The translations under genes and the position numbers were made by a program. This document shows, piece after piece, positions 19,237 to 28,933 of a stretch of DNA of 64,000 nt. Under the pieces are notes generated by a model. That model was not told the origin of the DNA. It searched no databases and worked only from the letters and a program-made list of their open reading frames with translations. Source of the DNA: CAVVSQ01 sp963848825 (lineage in GTDB: Bacteria > Planctomycetota > Planctomycetia > Gemmatales > Gemmataceae); NCBI GenBank assembly GCA_963848825.1, contig CAWKFA010000017.1, positions 248,001 through 312,000 on the forward strand. Direction: 5' to 3'. The stretch's first letter is position 1. Every line of letters starts with the position of its first letter.

Positions 19237-22200
19237 TTATTTCGGCTCCAGGACAGGTTGGGCGGCGCGTAGCAGTTCTAGGTAGCGTTCGGCGATGGGG
19301 CGATCCTGAAAATAGACCAGGGGACCAGCCACGTCCAGTGCCGCTTCGAATTGTTGACGCGCTTTGGTCGTGTCGCCGTATTCCAGAAGCATGAGGCCGC
19401 GCACGGTACGTGTTTCGGCGAGCGGCCGGGCGAGGTTTTCGAGGGTACGCTGGAAAACCACCGCGCCCAGGCTCATGCGTCCGAGAAGCGGCATCGGGTC
19501 AGGCGTGCCCACGCCAAAGCCAAAGATGTCCACGGCAGTCAGCGACAACCATCGTGAGCGCATGGCGCTGGTGGCTGCTTCGTTTTCGGCCAGGGCCTTG
19601 TCGACGTCGGCATAATTCCCCAGGGCGGCCGCATGGTAGGCGCGAAATTCAGCGAATTCAGGGCCAGTCTTGCCGATGCCTTCACTCAGCGCCGGTGCCC
19701 GCCCCATGAGAAGCAACAGCCGGGTGAGCGCGTAATCGCGTGCCTCGCGCTCGTGGGGATTTAGCTCCTGGGGTTTAAGCTCCAGCAGTACGTTGACAGC
19801 CTCCTTCGCCAGGCCGCGATTCATGGCGAGGGTATATTTAGACAACCCCGGCTTCGTGGCGGCTTCCAGCAGATAGCTTTCCCGGCGTTTCTTGACCTCC
19901 TCCTCGATTTGTTCAGTTTTCTTGGTCAGTTCCTCCAACTGCTTCTTGAGTCCGTCGCGCGTACGCGCGTCGCGAACCGCTTGCACGTAGAGATCGAAAT
20001 ATCTCGTCGCCTGTTGTAGATGCTCCAGGGCGGCGTCCAAAAAGTTGAACTGCAGCAACCTGGTCGCGACTTGCTCGTGAATCTGCGGATTGTCCGGTTG
20101 CAGCTCCAAGAACGTCCTCATGGCCGTCATGACCTGGATCTTGCGTAGCGTGACACGCAGGCCGACGGCGAGCCGGGGATCGGTGTTGTAATTGGTCCAG
20201 TAATCTTCCTGTTCGGCGGCCAGATAGCTGCAAGCATCGCCAAGGACCAGATAGACGCGCGGATTGTTGGGGCCTTCCGCGAGGGCTTGACGCGCGCGGC
20301 GCATGAGCAGTATCGCGGCCGCGGGCGGGCCAAAATCGCGGCTTTTCAGGGCCGGTTTGTTGCTACGTGGCGAACGTGGCATATTAATGACGGCCGGGAT
20401 ATTCTCCATGGTGCCCAGGGCATAAGGGAGGGTGATGGACTTGAAGCCCAGGCCGGCGGGTTCAGCGCCGCGTGCGACCATGGAGACCACAAAATGCGGG
20501 CTCCGCCAGGTCGACGCCATGACTTGATGGTATTGGAGCCAGAGAACTGCCTCCGACGCCATGAGCGGAAAAGGCGGCGTGCCCTCGCCATAAAGGGACC
20601 AGGAGGAGGGTTCCTCTTGCGGCCAGGCCGGTGCCCGCGGCGGCGGCCGCTGGCTGTCGGGCACCTTGCCAAACGCCAGGCGATCTAGCTCGGCAAGGAG
20701 TTCTCCCCCGCGGAAGGTCCGCGCCGGGCCACTCCAGGCAAACACCAGGGTTTGGCCGTCGCCGTACTCCTGCTTCCAGTGCTTCTCATTCAGCCACAGG
20801 CGCGGTGCCAGTTCCGTGTCGCGCCGGGTTGCCGCGCTGGTCAGCGCCAGGTAATCGACGTGCCGATCGGCGAAGAGCTGCTGCCAGGCTTCCGGCTCAT
20901 TGGTCGCCAGGCCGCGGCGGGCACGTTCGGCGCGGGCCGCGTCCTCGGGGAACAAGGCCCAGCGCAAATCCGCGAAGCCCTTCACGCCGGGCGCGTACCA
21001 GGCACAATAATGCGCCATGTCCGGGGAAAAGTTGAACACGTGGAGGTCTTTATCAGCCGGTTTTAGTTCCGCCAGGCGCAAGGCGGCGGCGCGGAGCGAA
21101 GGATCGGCGGGCACGTCCCAGGTCACGCGCCGTCCGCCGGCAAAGTTATCGAGCGACGTATGCAGCCAGCCCGGCCAGGCGAGAAACAATAATACCAGGA
21201 TTACGATCAAGGCTAGCAGGCGGCCCAGGTAGGCGGGACGCCGGCTCATGGGCGGAAGGTTTTCAGGTGGTGCGCTGGTTGCCGGGGGGCTACTCCCTTC
21301 GCTGGCCGCAGCTGGCTTGCGCATGCGCCAGGCACGCCAGTCGACCAGGTTGAGTACGGTCAAGGGCGCCGACGCGAGCGCGAACCAGGGAATAAACCGA
21401 ATATGGATCATGCTCAAAAGGGCCAGGAAGCACCAAAGCACGAAGCGTGCCGGCTGTAAACCCGGCGCGCCCGGCTTTGTCGTGACCATGGCATTGACCA
21501 CGAACGATACGGCACCCAGGAGGAGCAGGGGGTAATAACAGATCCCGGCGATGTTGGGGCCGCTCGGCGTCAGCGGGTGCATAAAGTATCTGGTGGCGAA
21601 GGGCGAGACCTGCGAGTAGAAATTGGGGTCGACCAGTTGCAGGCCGCGCATGGCCCGGCCGCCGGCACCCAGGAAGTCCGGCAGCTCGTAAATCTGCGTA
21701 ATTGCCAGCGCCAGCTCGGGCGGCACCATGAATACACGAATATGGTGCGGATTTACCAGGCACGCCAGCAGGCCGATCGCGAGCACCGCCCCGAGGGTTT
21801 TGCCCGGAAAATTGCCGCGCAGGCCAAGCAATCTTCCCAGGCCCATGCCCAGCCATAGCAGCGCCAGTGTCAGCGGTCCCATGATGAACCAGGCATCGAC
21901 ATTGGCCCACAAAAGAAACAAAAGAGGCAGCCGCCAAAGAATGCGCGGTCTGGAGAATTCACCACCGAGCACGCCGGCGCACTGGCACCATAACAGGGTG
22001 ATGCCAAAAAAGAGAAAGGACAGGGTCTGGGGCCGAAGAATGAATTCTCGGCTACTCGCCAGCATGGCCAGCCCCACATAGATCACCGCCAAAAGGCGAA
22101 AGCGCCTGTCGCCCGGGATTTGCAGCAGGCACCAGGCCAGCGCGACGATGCTCAGGGCCTTCAGAACGACCAGGCCGCTACCGCCCAGGAGGTTGTAGAG

Positions 22201-22482
22201 CCAGTAAAGTACCAGCGAATAGAGCCAGGAATGCTGCACCCACGGAATGGCGGGGCGCGTGGCTGTCGCTTCGGTGGCAAAGGAAAAGGGGTCAACGCCG
22301 ATCGTCCATTCTCCCTGGGCAATTTGCCGTCCTGCCGCGAGGTGCATCCAAACGTCGCTATTGGTGGCCGCGAAGGAGCCAACGAAAAACGTCAAGACGA
22401 GCAGCAATCCCAGAAGGAGAATGTCCAGGCGCTGGAGGCCGGCGGAGTGGTTGCCGGGGCTCGGGTCGTTTGGGTCGGTCAT
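19237..22482 (-). CDS. Large multi-pass membrane protein with TPR-like tail
   Basis: An intact 1081-residue protein. Residues about 20-400 hold around ten transmembrane helices. An aromatic-rich early loop (SDVWMHLAAGRQI, IPWVQHSWLYSLVLYWLYN) recalls polytopic glycosyltransferase-like or mannosyltransferase-type membrane proteins, and a further helix lies near residue 435. The rest is soluble: a region with ADKDLHVFNFSPDMAHY, then helical repeats near residues 740-860 with TPR-like spacing and a charged coiled coil (LEELTKKTEQIEEEVKKRR). No catalytic motif is certain. It looks like a planctomycete-type envelope protein of unknown role. Start ATG 22482. It is one of the longest unbroken genes here. 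Confidence 0.7.
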   Translation of the reverse strand: MTDPNDPSPGNHSAGLQRLDILLLGLLLVLTFFVGSFAATNSDVWMHLAAGRQIAQGEWTIGVDPFSFATEATATRPAIPWVQHSWLYSLVLYWLYNLLGGSGLVVLKALSIVALAWCLLQIPGDRRFRLLAVIYVGLAMLASSREFILRPQTLSFLFFGITLLWCQCAGVLGGEFSRPRILWRLPLLFLLWANVDAWFIMGPLTLALLWLGMGLGRLLGLRGNFPGKTLGAVLAIGLLACLVNPHHIRVFMVPPELALAITQIYELPDFLGAGGRAMRGLQLVDPNFYSQVSPFATRYFMHPLTPSGPNIAGICYYPLLLLGAVSFVVNAMVTTKPGAPGLQPARFVLWCFLALLSMIHIRFIPWFALASAPLTVLNLVDWRAWRMRKPAAASEGSSPPATSAPPENLPPMSRRPAYLGRLLALIVILVLLFLAWPGWLHTSLDNFAGGRRVTWDVPADPSLRAAALRLAELKPADKDLHVFNFSPDMAHYCAWYAPGVKGFADLRWALFPEDAARAERARRGLATNEPEAWQQLFADRHVDYLALTSAATRRDTELAPRLWLNEKHWKQEYGDGQTLVFAWSGPARTFRGGELLAELDRLAFGKVPDSQRPPPRAPAWPQEEPSSWSLYGEGTPPFPLMASEAVLWLQYHQVMASTWRSPHFVVSMVARGAEPAGLGFKSITLPYALGTMENIPAVINMPRSPRSNKPALKSRDFGPPAAAILLMRRARQALAEGPNNPRVYLVLGDACSYLAAEQEDYWTNYNTDPRLAVGLRVTLRKIQVMTAMRTFLELQPDNPQIHEQVATRLLQFNFLDAALEHLQQATRYFDLYVQAVRDARTRDGLKKQLEELTKKTEQIEEEVKKRRESYLLEAATKPGLSKYTLAMNRGLAKEAVNVLLELKPQELNPHEREARDYALTRLLLLMGRAPALSEGIGKTGPEFAEFRAYHAAALGNYADVDKALAENEAATSAMRSRWLSLTAVDIFGFGVGTPDPMPLLGRMSLGAVVFQRTLENLARPLAETRTVRGLMLLEYGDTTKARQQFEAALDVAGPLVYFQDRPIAERYLELLRAAQPVLEPK

Positions 22483-22703
22483 GTTTCGATCTGCCCTGGA
22501 AGAAAACAGGTAGGTTAGCGATAATCAGCTTGTGCTCTCGACGGGTTCCGAGTTCTCGCGAATTCGGCCCCGATCCATGAATCCAGGCAAATTCGGCCAC
22601 GAATACATAAGAGCACCAGGCTCAAGTGAATCCCGGCGCTGTCCGCGGCGTCCAATAAAGCAGCCGTGATTCACGAACCACCCTATCCGGCGGAGGATTG
22701 TCG

Positions 22704-24331
22704 ATGTTGCGTTTCGTATGGCAAGCAACCCGCACCCTGGTGGTAAGTCCGATCGGCTTGACCGCGTTCCTCGTACTTTTGGCCTTTACCGGCTGCGGCA
22801 AGGACGGCGGCACCGGCGCGCTCGCCGCGCAAGGCGGCGCCAAGATCAAGACGCCCCTTCCCGCCCCGGACTTGACGGGCGGCATCGCCTGGCTCAATAC
22901 CGCCAAGCCGTTGGCCCTTCCTGATCTCAAGGGACGGGTGGTCCTGCTCGATTTTTGGACCCTGTGCTGCATCAACTGCATTCATACTCTGCCGGACCTG
23001 GCCAAGCTCGAAGCCAAATATCCGGGTGTTCTGGTTATCATCGGCGTGCATACGCCCAAATTCGAAAACGAAAAGCTTACCGATAGCATACGCAAAGCCA
23101 TCGGCCGTTATGAAATCAAGCACCCGATCATCAACGACGCCGACATGAAAATCTGGCGGCGTTTCGGGGTCAACTCCTGGCCCACCCTGGTCCTCATCGA
23201 CCCGGACGGCAATTACGTGGGTCAAACGTCGGGCGAGGGCAAGTTCGAGCTGCTGGATGAAATCATAGGAAAAATGGTACAAGATTACCGCGCCAAAAAA
23301 CTCCTCAAGGAAGGGCCAATCGATTTCGAGCTGGTCAAGGAACACACCGGCGCGCTCAACTTCCCCGGCAAAGTGCTCGCCGACGCCCAGTCGAACCGAT
23401 TGTTCATTGCCGATAGCACCAACCACCGTATCGTCATTACGACTCTGGATGGCAAAAAGATCGCGGTAGCCGGCTCCGGCACCGAGGGACTTAAAGACGG
23501 TGCCTTCACGGAAGCACGCTTCAGCGATCCCCAGGGCATGGCCCTGGTGGGCGACACCTTGTACGTCGCGGACCGCAAAAACCATGCTCTACGCGCGCTC
23601 AACTTGAAAGACCAGTCCGTCAAACTTGTGGCGGGCACGGGTGGACAGGATCGCTCGGGCGCGAGGGGGGCGGGCCCGCTCTCAAGACAGGCCTCAATAG
23701 CCCCTGGGACCTGCTCTATCATGACAACAAGTTATTCATCGCCATGGCCGGTCACCATCAGATCTGGACCTTTGACCCGGCCAAGCAAACTCTCAATCCC
23801 TTCGCGGGCAATGGCCGTGAAAACATCGGTGACGGGCCGCTCGCCGACGCCTCCTTTGCACAACCCAGTGGTCTGACCAGCGACGGCACCACGCTTTATG
23901 TGGCCGACAGTGAAATCAGCGCCATCAGGGCCCTTCCCCTTGATGGCAAGGGCACGGTCCGCACGATTGTCGGCGAAGGGCTCTTTGAGTTCGGCGACGT
24001 CAATGGTGTCGGGCCCAAGGTCCGCCTACAACACGCCCTGGGCGTGGCCTATCATGCCGGCAAGCTTTACGTGGCCGATACCTACAATAGCAAAATCAAA
24101 CTTATCGATCCGGTCACACGGAGCTGCGAAACCTTCCTGGGCGACCCACCGGGCTGGCTCAAGGCCAAGATGTTCAGCGAACCGGCCGGTCTGAGCTTCG
24201 CGGGCGACAAGCTCTTCGTCGCCGACACCAACAACCACCGCATTCAGGTAGTTGACCTGGCAACCAAAGCCGTCAGCACCCTTCAATTGCAGGGTGTGGA
24301 AGCCCCGGTCCGAATCGCCACGAAAAATTGA
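22704..24331 (+). CDS. NHLRC2-like lipoprotein: thioredoxin domain + NHL beta-propeller (one frameshift)
   Basis: About 542 residues. A lipoprotein signal ends LLAFTGCGK. A TlpA-like thioredoxin domain (about residues 50-200) carries WTLCCINCIH, the cysteine arrangement of the NHLRC2 family, plus cis-Pro in NSWPTLVLI. NHL repeats follow (ADSTNHRIV, VADRKNHALRAL, VADTYNSKIK, VADTNNHRIQ). It is probably anchored outside the cytoplasm and acts in thiol redox or protein interaction. ATG 22704 is chosen because GGAGG at 22692-22696 is seven bases upstream. The frame breaks at the G6 run 23665-23670. The DsbD-like gene follows after a repeat element. Confidence 0.83.
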
Positions 24332-24344
24332 TCGTAGGGTGCCC

Positions 24345-24516
24345 GTAGGGTGGCGTCAGCGTACTCGCGCTGACCCACCGAAATACAAGGTGGCTGGTAG
24401 TCATGGGCACCCAATGACCCACCGAATCAACGGCAAGGTAAGGTTTTGTGAACCTTGACCCAACGAGGGATGTAATTAGCGGTGGGTCAGCGCGAGTACG
24501 CTTGACGCCACCCTAC
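24345..24516. repeat. MITE-like repeat with terminal inverted arms, copy 2
   Basis: The arms at 24345-24380 and 24480-24516 match those of the element at 19017-19198; the left arm lacks one base. The interior (for example CGAGGGATGTAATTAG) is the reverse complement of the interior of copy 1, so the two copies are inverted relative to one another. It occupies most of the gap between the NHLRC2-like and DsbD-like genes. Confidence 0.8.
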
Positions 24517-24575
24517 AGGGTCGGTGAATGTCGGTGGTTAGTTCTATTATATCTAGTCCTTCAGGATGAAGAACC

Positions 24576-26702
24576 ATGATCCGTTTCGCCGCTTATTTGC
24601 TCGCGCTGACTACTATTGGCCTGGCCCTGGGCATGTTGGACATGGGCGAGGACGTCGACAACAAGTCCGACTTGCTTAGCTTCAAGGCAGTGCTGTCGGC
24701 GCCTGATCCTTTTCATGTGGCCAATCAAGTTGGGGCCAAAGCCAGGGTGCGGCGCGGCGAAGTGATCCGCCTGCAAATTACCGGTACCCCCAAGGACGGC
24801 TACCACACTTACCCCGTCACCAAGCACCTGGATGCCCAGGACCCCAAGGGCTTGACGAAGCTGCAATTCGGCTCTTCGAAGCTTGTTCCCCAGGGAACGG
24901 TCAAGGAATCGGAACCTGAGATCGTTGACGAGGGGCCGACAGTCGGGCTGTACTATGAGCATCTCAAGCCGTTTATCTTGACGCAGGACGTCCTCGTTCA
25001 TCCAGAAGCCAAGCCCGGCATTAATATTCTGCCGATCCAGATCGATACGCAGATTTGCGACAAGATCAGTTGCCGGCCGGTGCATATCAGCTTGACGGCC
25101 GAGGTGGATGTCAGCCCGGAAGAGCCGTTGCCCATCAAGGGAGACGTGGCCGCCCCCAAGGAAGCTAGTGCCAATGCCGCGAAACCGCCACCGTCGCCGG
25201 CTCACAGCGTGGCCGCCGGCGGGCTCATTTCCAGTAGCCATGAACAGTACCAGGCGAGCATGGACGCCATCGCGCGCCTGGTCCGCAAGACCGAGACGCT
25301 GCCGCTCGATTTGATCGGCTTTATGTTGGCGGGGATATTCTGGGGGGCCGTGTCGCTGATCACGCCCTGTGTTTTTCCGATGATTCCGATCACGGTCAGC
25401 TTTTTCCTCAAGCAATCGGAAAAGGAACATCACAAGCCGGTAACCATGGCACTGGTTTATTCCATGACCATCGTGATTGTGCTCACGCTGGCTGCCGCCT
25501 TTTTGTTGTCTGCCTTCCGGTGGCTCAGCATCAATCCGCTCATGAACTATGGCCTGGGGGCGCTATTTGTTTTCTTCGCCCTTAGCCTGTTTGGCATGTA
25601 CGAAATCGAATTGCCCCGGGGACTGGCCCGTTTCACCTCGTCGAAGGAGGGCAAGGGGGGCATGGTCGGCACGATCTTCATGGCCCTGACCTTCACGATC
25701 ATAAGCTTTGCATGCGTGGCACCCTTCCTGGGCGGCTTCGGCGGTACCGCCGGGATGTCGTCACGGCCATGGTGGCACAATATCCTGGGCGGGCTGGCGT
25801 TTTCCATCACCTTCGCGTCCCCCTTCTTTCTCCTGGCGCTGTTTCCGACTCTCTTGCGCAAAATGCCCAAGAGCGGGTCCTGGCTCAATTCCGTGAAAGT
25901 GGTGATGGGGTTTTTGGAACTCGCGGCGGCATTCAAGTTCTTCCGCGCCGCCGAACTGGTGCAATCGTCGGCACCGTCGCTGTTCACGTTCGATTTTGTC
26001 CTCGGCATCTGGATCGCCTTGTGTTTTTTGGCCGGGCTCTATCTCCTGGGCGTCTACCGCTTGCCGCATGACACGCCCGAGGCACATATTCGCGTGCCCA
26101 GCCTGTTATTCGCGACCTGTTTCATTGGCCTCGGCCTGTACCTGGTCCCTGCGCTCTTCAAAGTTAACTCCGAGGGTGAAGCCCAAAGGCCCGGCGGCTC
26201 GATCTATGCCTGGGTCGATTCTTTTCTGCTGCCCGATGTTCGTTCGAGCAAGGAAAACAGCGTCACGGGAAACCTGGAATATGCGCTCAATCGTGCGCAG
26301 GAAATTCAGCAAAAGACAGGCAAGGCGCAACGTGTTTTCATCGACTTCACGGGCAAGACATGTGTGAACTGCAAAATCAACGAACGCAGCGTTTTTACCA
26401 AACCAGAATTTCAGGCCCTTTTCAAGAAATATCTCATGGTGCAAATTTATACCGACGTGGTCCCAGACGAGCTTTACGATCCCAGCCTGCGGGCCCGATT
26501 CGATGCCGACGGCACACGCCAGGGAGAGGATGCCGCCACCAATCAAGGATTTCAGCAGAATGCTTTCCAGACCTTGCAGCTGCCTCTATACGCCATCGTC
26601 GAACAGGGGCCGGACGGCGAGGTTCATGTCGTGGCCACCTATGAGGAGGGCCGCATCGCCAACGAGACGGCTTTCGCCGATTTCCTGCGCGATCCAAAGT
26701 AG
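24576..26702 (+). CDS. DsbD-like thiol:disulfide interchange protein
   Basis: An intact 708-residue membrane reductase that would pass electrons from cytoplasmic thioredoxin to periplasmic partners. After a signal peptide there is a periplasmic N-terminal domain with two cysteines (ICDKISCRPV). An eight-helix CcdA/DsbD core follows, with the paired cysteines in LITPCVFPMIPITVSFF and IISFACVAPFLGGFGG. The C-terminal thioredoxin fold has the active site GKTCVNCKINE. All six expected redox cysteines are visible. With the thioredoxin lipoprotein just upstream, it suggests a local extracytoplasmic redox pathway. Start ATG 24576. Confidence 0.9.
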   Translation: MIRFAAYLLALTTIGLALGMLDMGEDVDNKSDLLSFKAVLSAPDPFHVANQVGAKARVRRGEVIRLQITGTPKDGYHTYPVTKHLDAQDPKGLTKLQFGSSKLVPQGTVKESEPEIVDEGPTVGLYYEHLKPFILTQDVLVHPEAKPGINILPIQIDTQICDKISCRPVHISLTAEVDVSPEEPLPIKGDVAAPKEASANAAKPPPSPAHSVAAGGLISSSHEQYQASMDAIARLVRKTETLPLDLIGFMLAGIFWGAVSLITPCVFPMIPITVSFFLKQSEKEHHKPVTMALVYSMTIVIVLTLAAAFLLSAFRWLSINPLMNYGLGALFVFFALSLFGMYEIELPRGLARFTSSKEGKGGMVGTIFMALTFTIISFACVAPFLGGFGGTAGMSSRPWWHNILGGLAFSITFASPFFLLALFPTLLRKMPKSGSWLNSVKVVMGFLELAAAFKFFRAAELVQSSAPSLFTFDFVLGIWIALCFLAGLYLLGVYRLPHDTPEAHIRVPSLLFATCFIGLGLYLVPALFKVNSEGEAQRPGGSIYAWVDSFLLPDVRSSKENSVTGNLEYALNRAQEIQQKTGKAQRVFIDFTGKTCVNCKINERSVFTKPEFQALFKKYLMVQIYTDVVPDELYDPSLRARFDADGTRQGEDAATNQGFQQNAFQTLQLPLYAIVEQGPDGEVHVVATYEEGRIANETAFADFLRDPK

Positions 26703-26734
26703 CAAATTTACTCGCGCGTGCCGTCCGATGTGCA

Positions 26735-27172
26735 TCAGCCGGCTTGTACGCCATCGATGTAAGCGAGGGCCTGATCGAGTTGGGCCTTGTGCTGCCGGCT
26801 CTGGAGTGCGGCCCGGATGCGCAGCAGCAGTTCGGTCTTGTTGATTGGTTTGGTCAAGAAATCATTGGTACCGGCTTCGACCGCCTTGTCGATATCGTGC
26901 GGTTGATCGAGCGCCGTGATCATGAGAACCACGATGTCCTGGGTGGCAGGATTGGCCTTCAGGCGTTTGCAAACCTCGAAGCCGCTGATCTTCGGCATCA
27001 TGATATCGAGCAAGAGCAGATCGGGCTGAAACGCCTGGACCTTACGCAGGGTCTCGTCGCCGTCCGCCGCTGTCTCCAGCGTATAATCCGTGCCGGCCAG
27101 ATAGGCTTCCAGAAGCTCCCGGCCCTCCGGATTGTCGTCGGCGATCAGAATACGCGGCATGGGTTGCGACAT
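26735..27172 (-). CDS. Single-domain response regulator
   Basis: A 145-residue receiver domain with no output domain. Key residues are present: acidic pair in IADDNPEG, phosphoacceptor Asp in LLLLDIMMP, Thr in MITALD and Lys in LTKPIN. A short helical tail (QSRQHKAQLDQALAYI) may mediate dimerisation or partner binding. Such proteins (CheY, DivK, PleD-receiver types) relay phosphate to other proteins. No cognate kinase gene lies beside it. Start ATG 27172; MPR four codons in is an alternative. It converges on the DsbD-like gene. Confidence 0.88.
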   Translation of the reverse strand: MSQPMPRILIADDNPEGRELLEAYLAGTDYTLETAADGDETLRKVQAFQPDLLLLDIMMPKISGFEVCKRLKANPATQDIVVLMITALDQPHDIDKAVEAGTNDFLTKPINKTELLLRIRAALQSRQHKAQLDQALAYIDGVQAG

Positions 27173-27280
27173 GGCAAAATCTCAAGAAACTAGATATCCC
27201 GGCGGTCCCAAAATAAGCGTCAGACTCCTTGCAGTTAAGGAGTCCCTTTAATTCAGACCTGCAAATCATTGTAGCCGATT

Positions 27281-28564
27281 TCAAGAGAATGGCGTCACTC
27301 CCGGACGAGCCACGGGGGGCACCGGCAGGGGGCCAAACTCGTAGCTCTGGGGCGTCAGGTCCTCGCGAGAATTGAGTGCTTCTTGCCAGGTGATGGCTTT
27401 GCCGGTGTAGCAGGCCATGCGCTGCATGATGCCCATGAGGGTGCTCTTGGCCATGTAGTCGCCATTGTTGATGGGCGTGCCCGAGCGAATAGCGGCGAAG
27501 AACGCGTTGTGTTCGTTTTGATACATGTCGTCGCGCCGGGATTGAGCGGCGGGAAACTGCCAGGCATTGGGCCCCGTGATCTGGTGGCGCATGGCCTCCG
27601 CCTTGCCGAGCTTGCCCAAAAAATGATCGGTCGTTTCGTTGGCGCAATTGGCTTGCTGGCGGCAAAAACTATAGCCGCGAACGCCGCTGGCATATTCAAA
27701 GTAGCAGGCCATGTGATCGAATATGTGCCCGAACTCGGGGCCGGTGCGAACCTGCCGGCCGCCCAGGCCGACGCAACGAACCGGATATTGATCCCCCATA
27801 CCCCACGCCATCTTGTCGAGGCTGTGCACGTGCTGTTCGACGTTATAGTCGCCCGATAACCAGGTGAAGTAGAGCCAGTTTCGCAATTGCCATTCCATGT
27901 CGCTCCAGCCTTCCATGCGCTGGCGGTGCCAGAGGGTGCCCGTATTGTAGTTGACCTGGATGGCGACGACGTCACCGATGGCGCCGTCCAGGATGCGGCG
28001 AAATGTTTCGCGCATGCCGTTCTGATAGCGGTAACAAAGGCCCGAAACCACGTTCAAGTTATTGCGCCTCGCCTCCGCGCTGGCCGCCAGCACGCGCCGC
28101 ACGCCGGGGGCGTCGACCGCAACCGGCTTTTCCACGAAAGCGTGCTTGCGGGCCCGGACCGCCGCCTCGAAATGGGCGGGACGAAAGTGCGGCGGGGTGC
28201 ATAGCAGCACGGCATCGACACCGCTAGCGATGACCTGTTGAAAGGCGTCAATGCCAGTGAACTGCTTTTCCGCCGGCACCTCCACCTTGGCGGCGACCGC
28301 CGCGTCACGACGCAGTTGATTGAGGCTGAAGTCGAGCCTGTCCCGAAAGAGGTCGCCCACTGCCACCAATCGAACGTTGGCATCGGCATTGAGTGCGTTG
28401 GTCGCCGCCCCCGTGCCGCGACTGCCGCAGCCGATGAGGCCGATACGAATGGTCTCGTCGCTGGCGGCATGAACCAGGGGGACCTGTGTCAGCGTGGCGG
28501 CCACGGCCGTCGCCTGTAGAAAATGTCGGCGATCAACGCCCTGGTTTTTGGAAGAGGTAGACAC
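27281..28564 (-). CDS. Tat-exported Gfo/Idh/MocA-family oxidoreductase
   Basis: An intact 427-residue NAD(P)-dependent sugar dehydrogenase-like protein. A twin-arginine signal (DRRHFLQATAVAATL) suggests periplasmic export, a common planctomycete trait. The Rossmann fold has GLIGCGSRGTGAA, and the family Glu-Lys-Pro is in FVEKPVAV. The C-terminal domain has TGTLWHRQRMEGWSDMEWQ and EQHVHSLDKMAW. GTG 28564 is preferred because GGAGG lies six bases upstream; an ATG nine codons earlier has no such site. The substrate is unknown. Confidence 0.87.
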   Translation of the reverse strand: MSTSSKNQGVDRRHFLQATAVAATLTQVPLVHAASDETIRIGLIGCGSRGTGAATNALNADANVRLVAVGDLFRDRLDFSLNQLRRDAAVAAKVEVPAEKQFTGIDAFQQVIASGVDAVLLCTPPHFRPAHFEAAVRARKHAFVEKPVAVDAPGVRRVLAASAEARRNNLNVVSGLCYRYQNGMRETFRRILDGAIGDVVAIQVNYNTGTLWHRQRMEGWSDMEWQLRNWLYFTWLSGDYNVEQHVHSLDKMAWGMGDQYPVRCVGLGGRQVRTGPEFGHIFDHMACYFEYASGVRGYSFCRQQANCANETTDHFLGKLGKAEAMRHQITGPNAWQFPAAQSRRDDMYQNEHNAFFAAIRSGTPINNGDYMAKSTLMGIMQRMACYTGKAITWQEALNSREDLTPQSYEFGPLPVPPVARPGVTPFS

Positions 28565-28933
28565 TTTGAGCCTCCGGGTGTGCAGCGGCACTGAACTCTA
28601 AGACATTCTTGAAATCTTATGCGAGGAGAATGAACAGAACAAAAGTATTTTCGCGAAAAGCAAGCGCCCGGCCCAGCGACGCTGTCGGGCTTGGACGCCC
28701 TCAGGGCCGCCGATCCGTCAATGTCGTTACGACCGGCACCGCCTTCACACCGCTTTCAGAGCTGCCGTTCAAGGGGCGGTACGGGGCGGTCGATACTGCG
28801 TAAGAGCGTTCGGAAAAAAAGGGGTCAGACCCCCTCAATACGCTGCAAAAGCGTTGAAATTCTCTTCGCTTCAAGGGGTCTGACCCCTTTTTTTCCGAAC
28901 GCTCTAAGGACCGGTTAACTCAGGGAATCACGG
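28565..28933. promoter_or_regulatory. Divergent intergenic region containing a hairpin element
   Basis: A gap of 369 bases between the minus-strand Gfo/Idh/MocA gene and the plus-strand GT87 gene, so it should hold both promoters. The element at 28803-28905 fills its right end and stops only 28 bases before the GT87 start. I could not identify -35/-10 boxes with confidence. Confidence 0.3.
28803..28905. repeat. Palindromic element with 31-base arms, second copy
   Basis: The arms 28803-28833 and 28875-28905 are complementary over 31 bases and share the core GGGGTCAGACCCC with the element at 15757-15854. The loop is related to the reverse complement of that element's loop. The outer 18 bases of the arms differ from those of the other copy (AGAGCGTTCGG against CAGCCCGTTG), yet each copy stays fully self-complementary. 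Confidence 0.85.
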
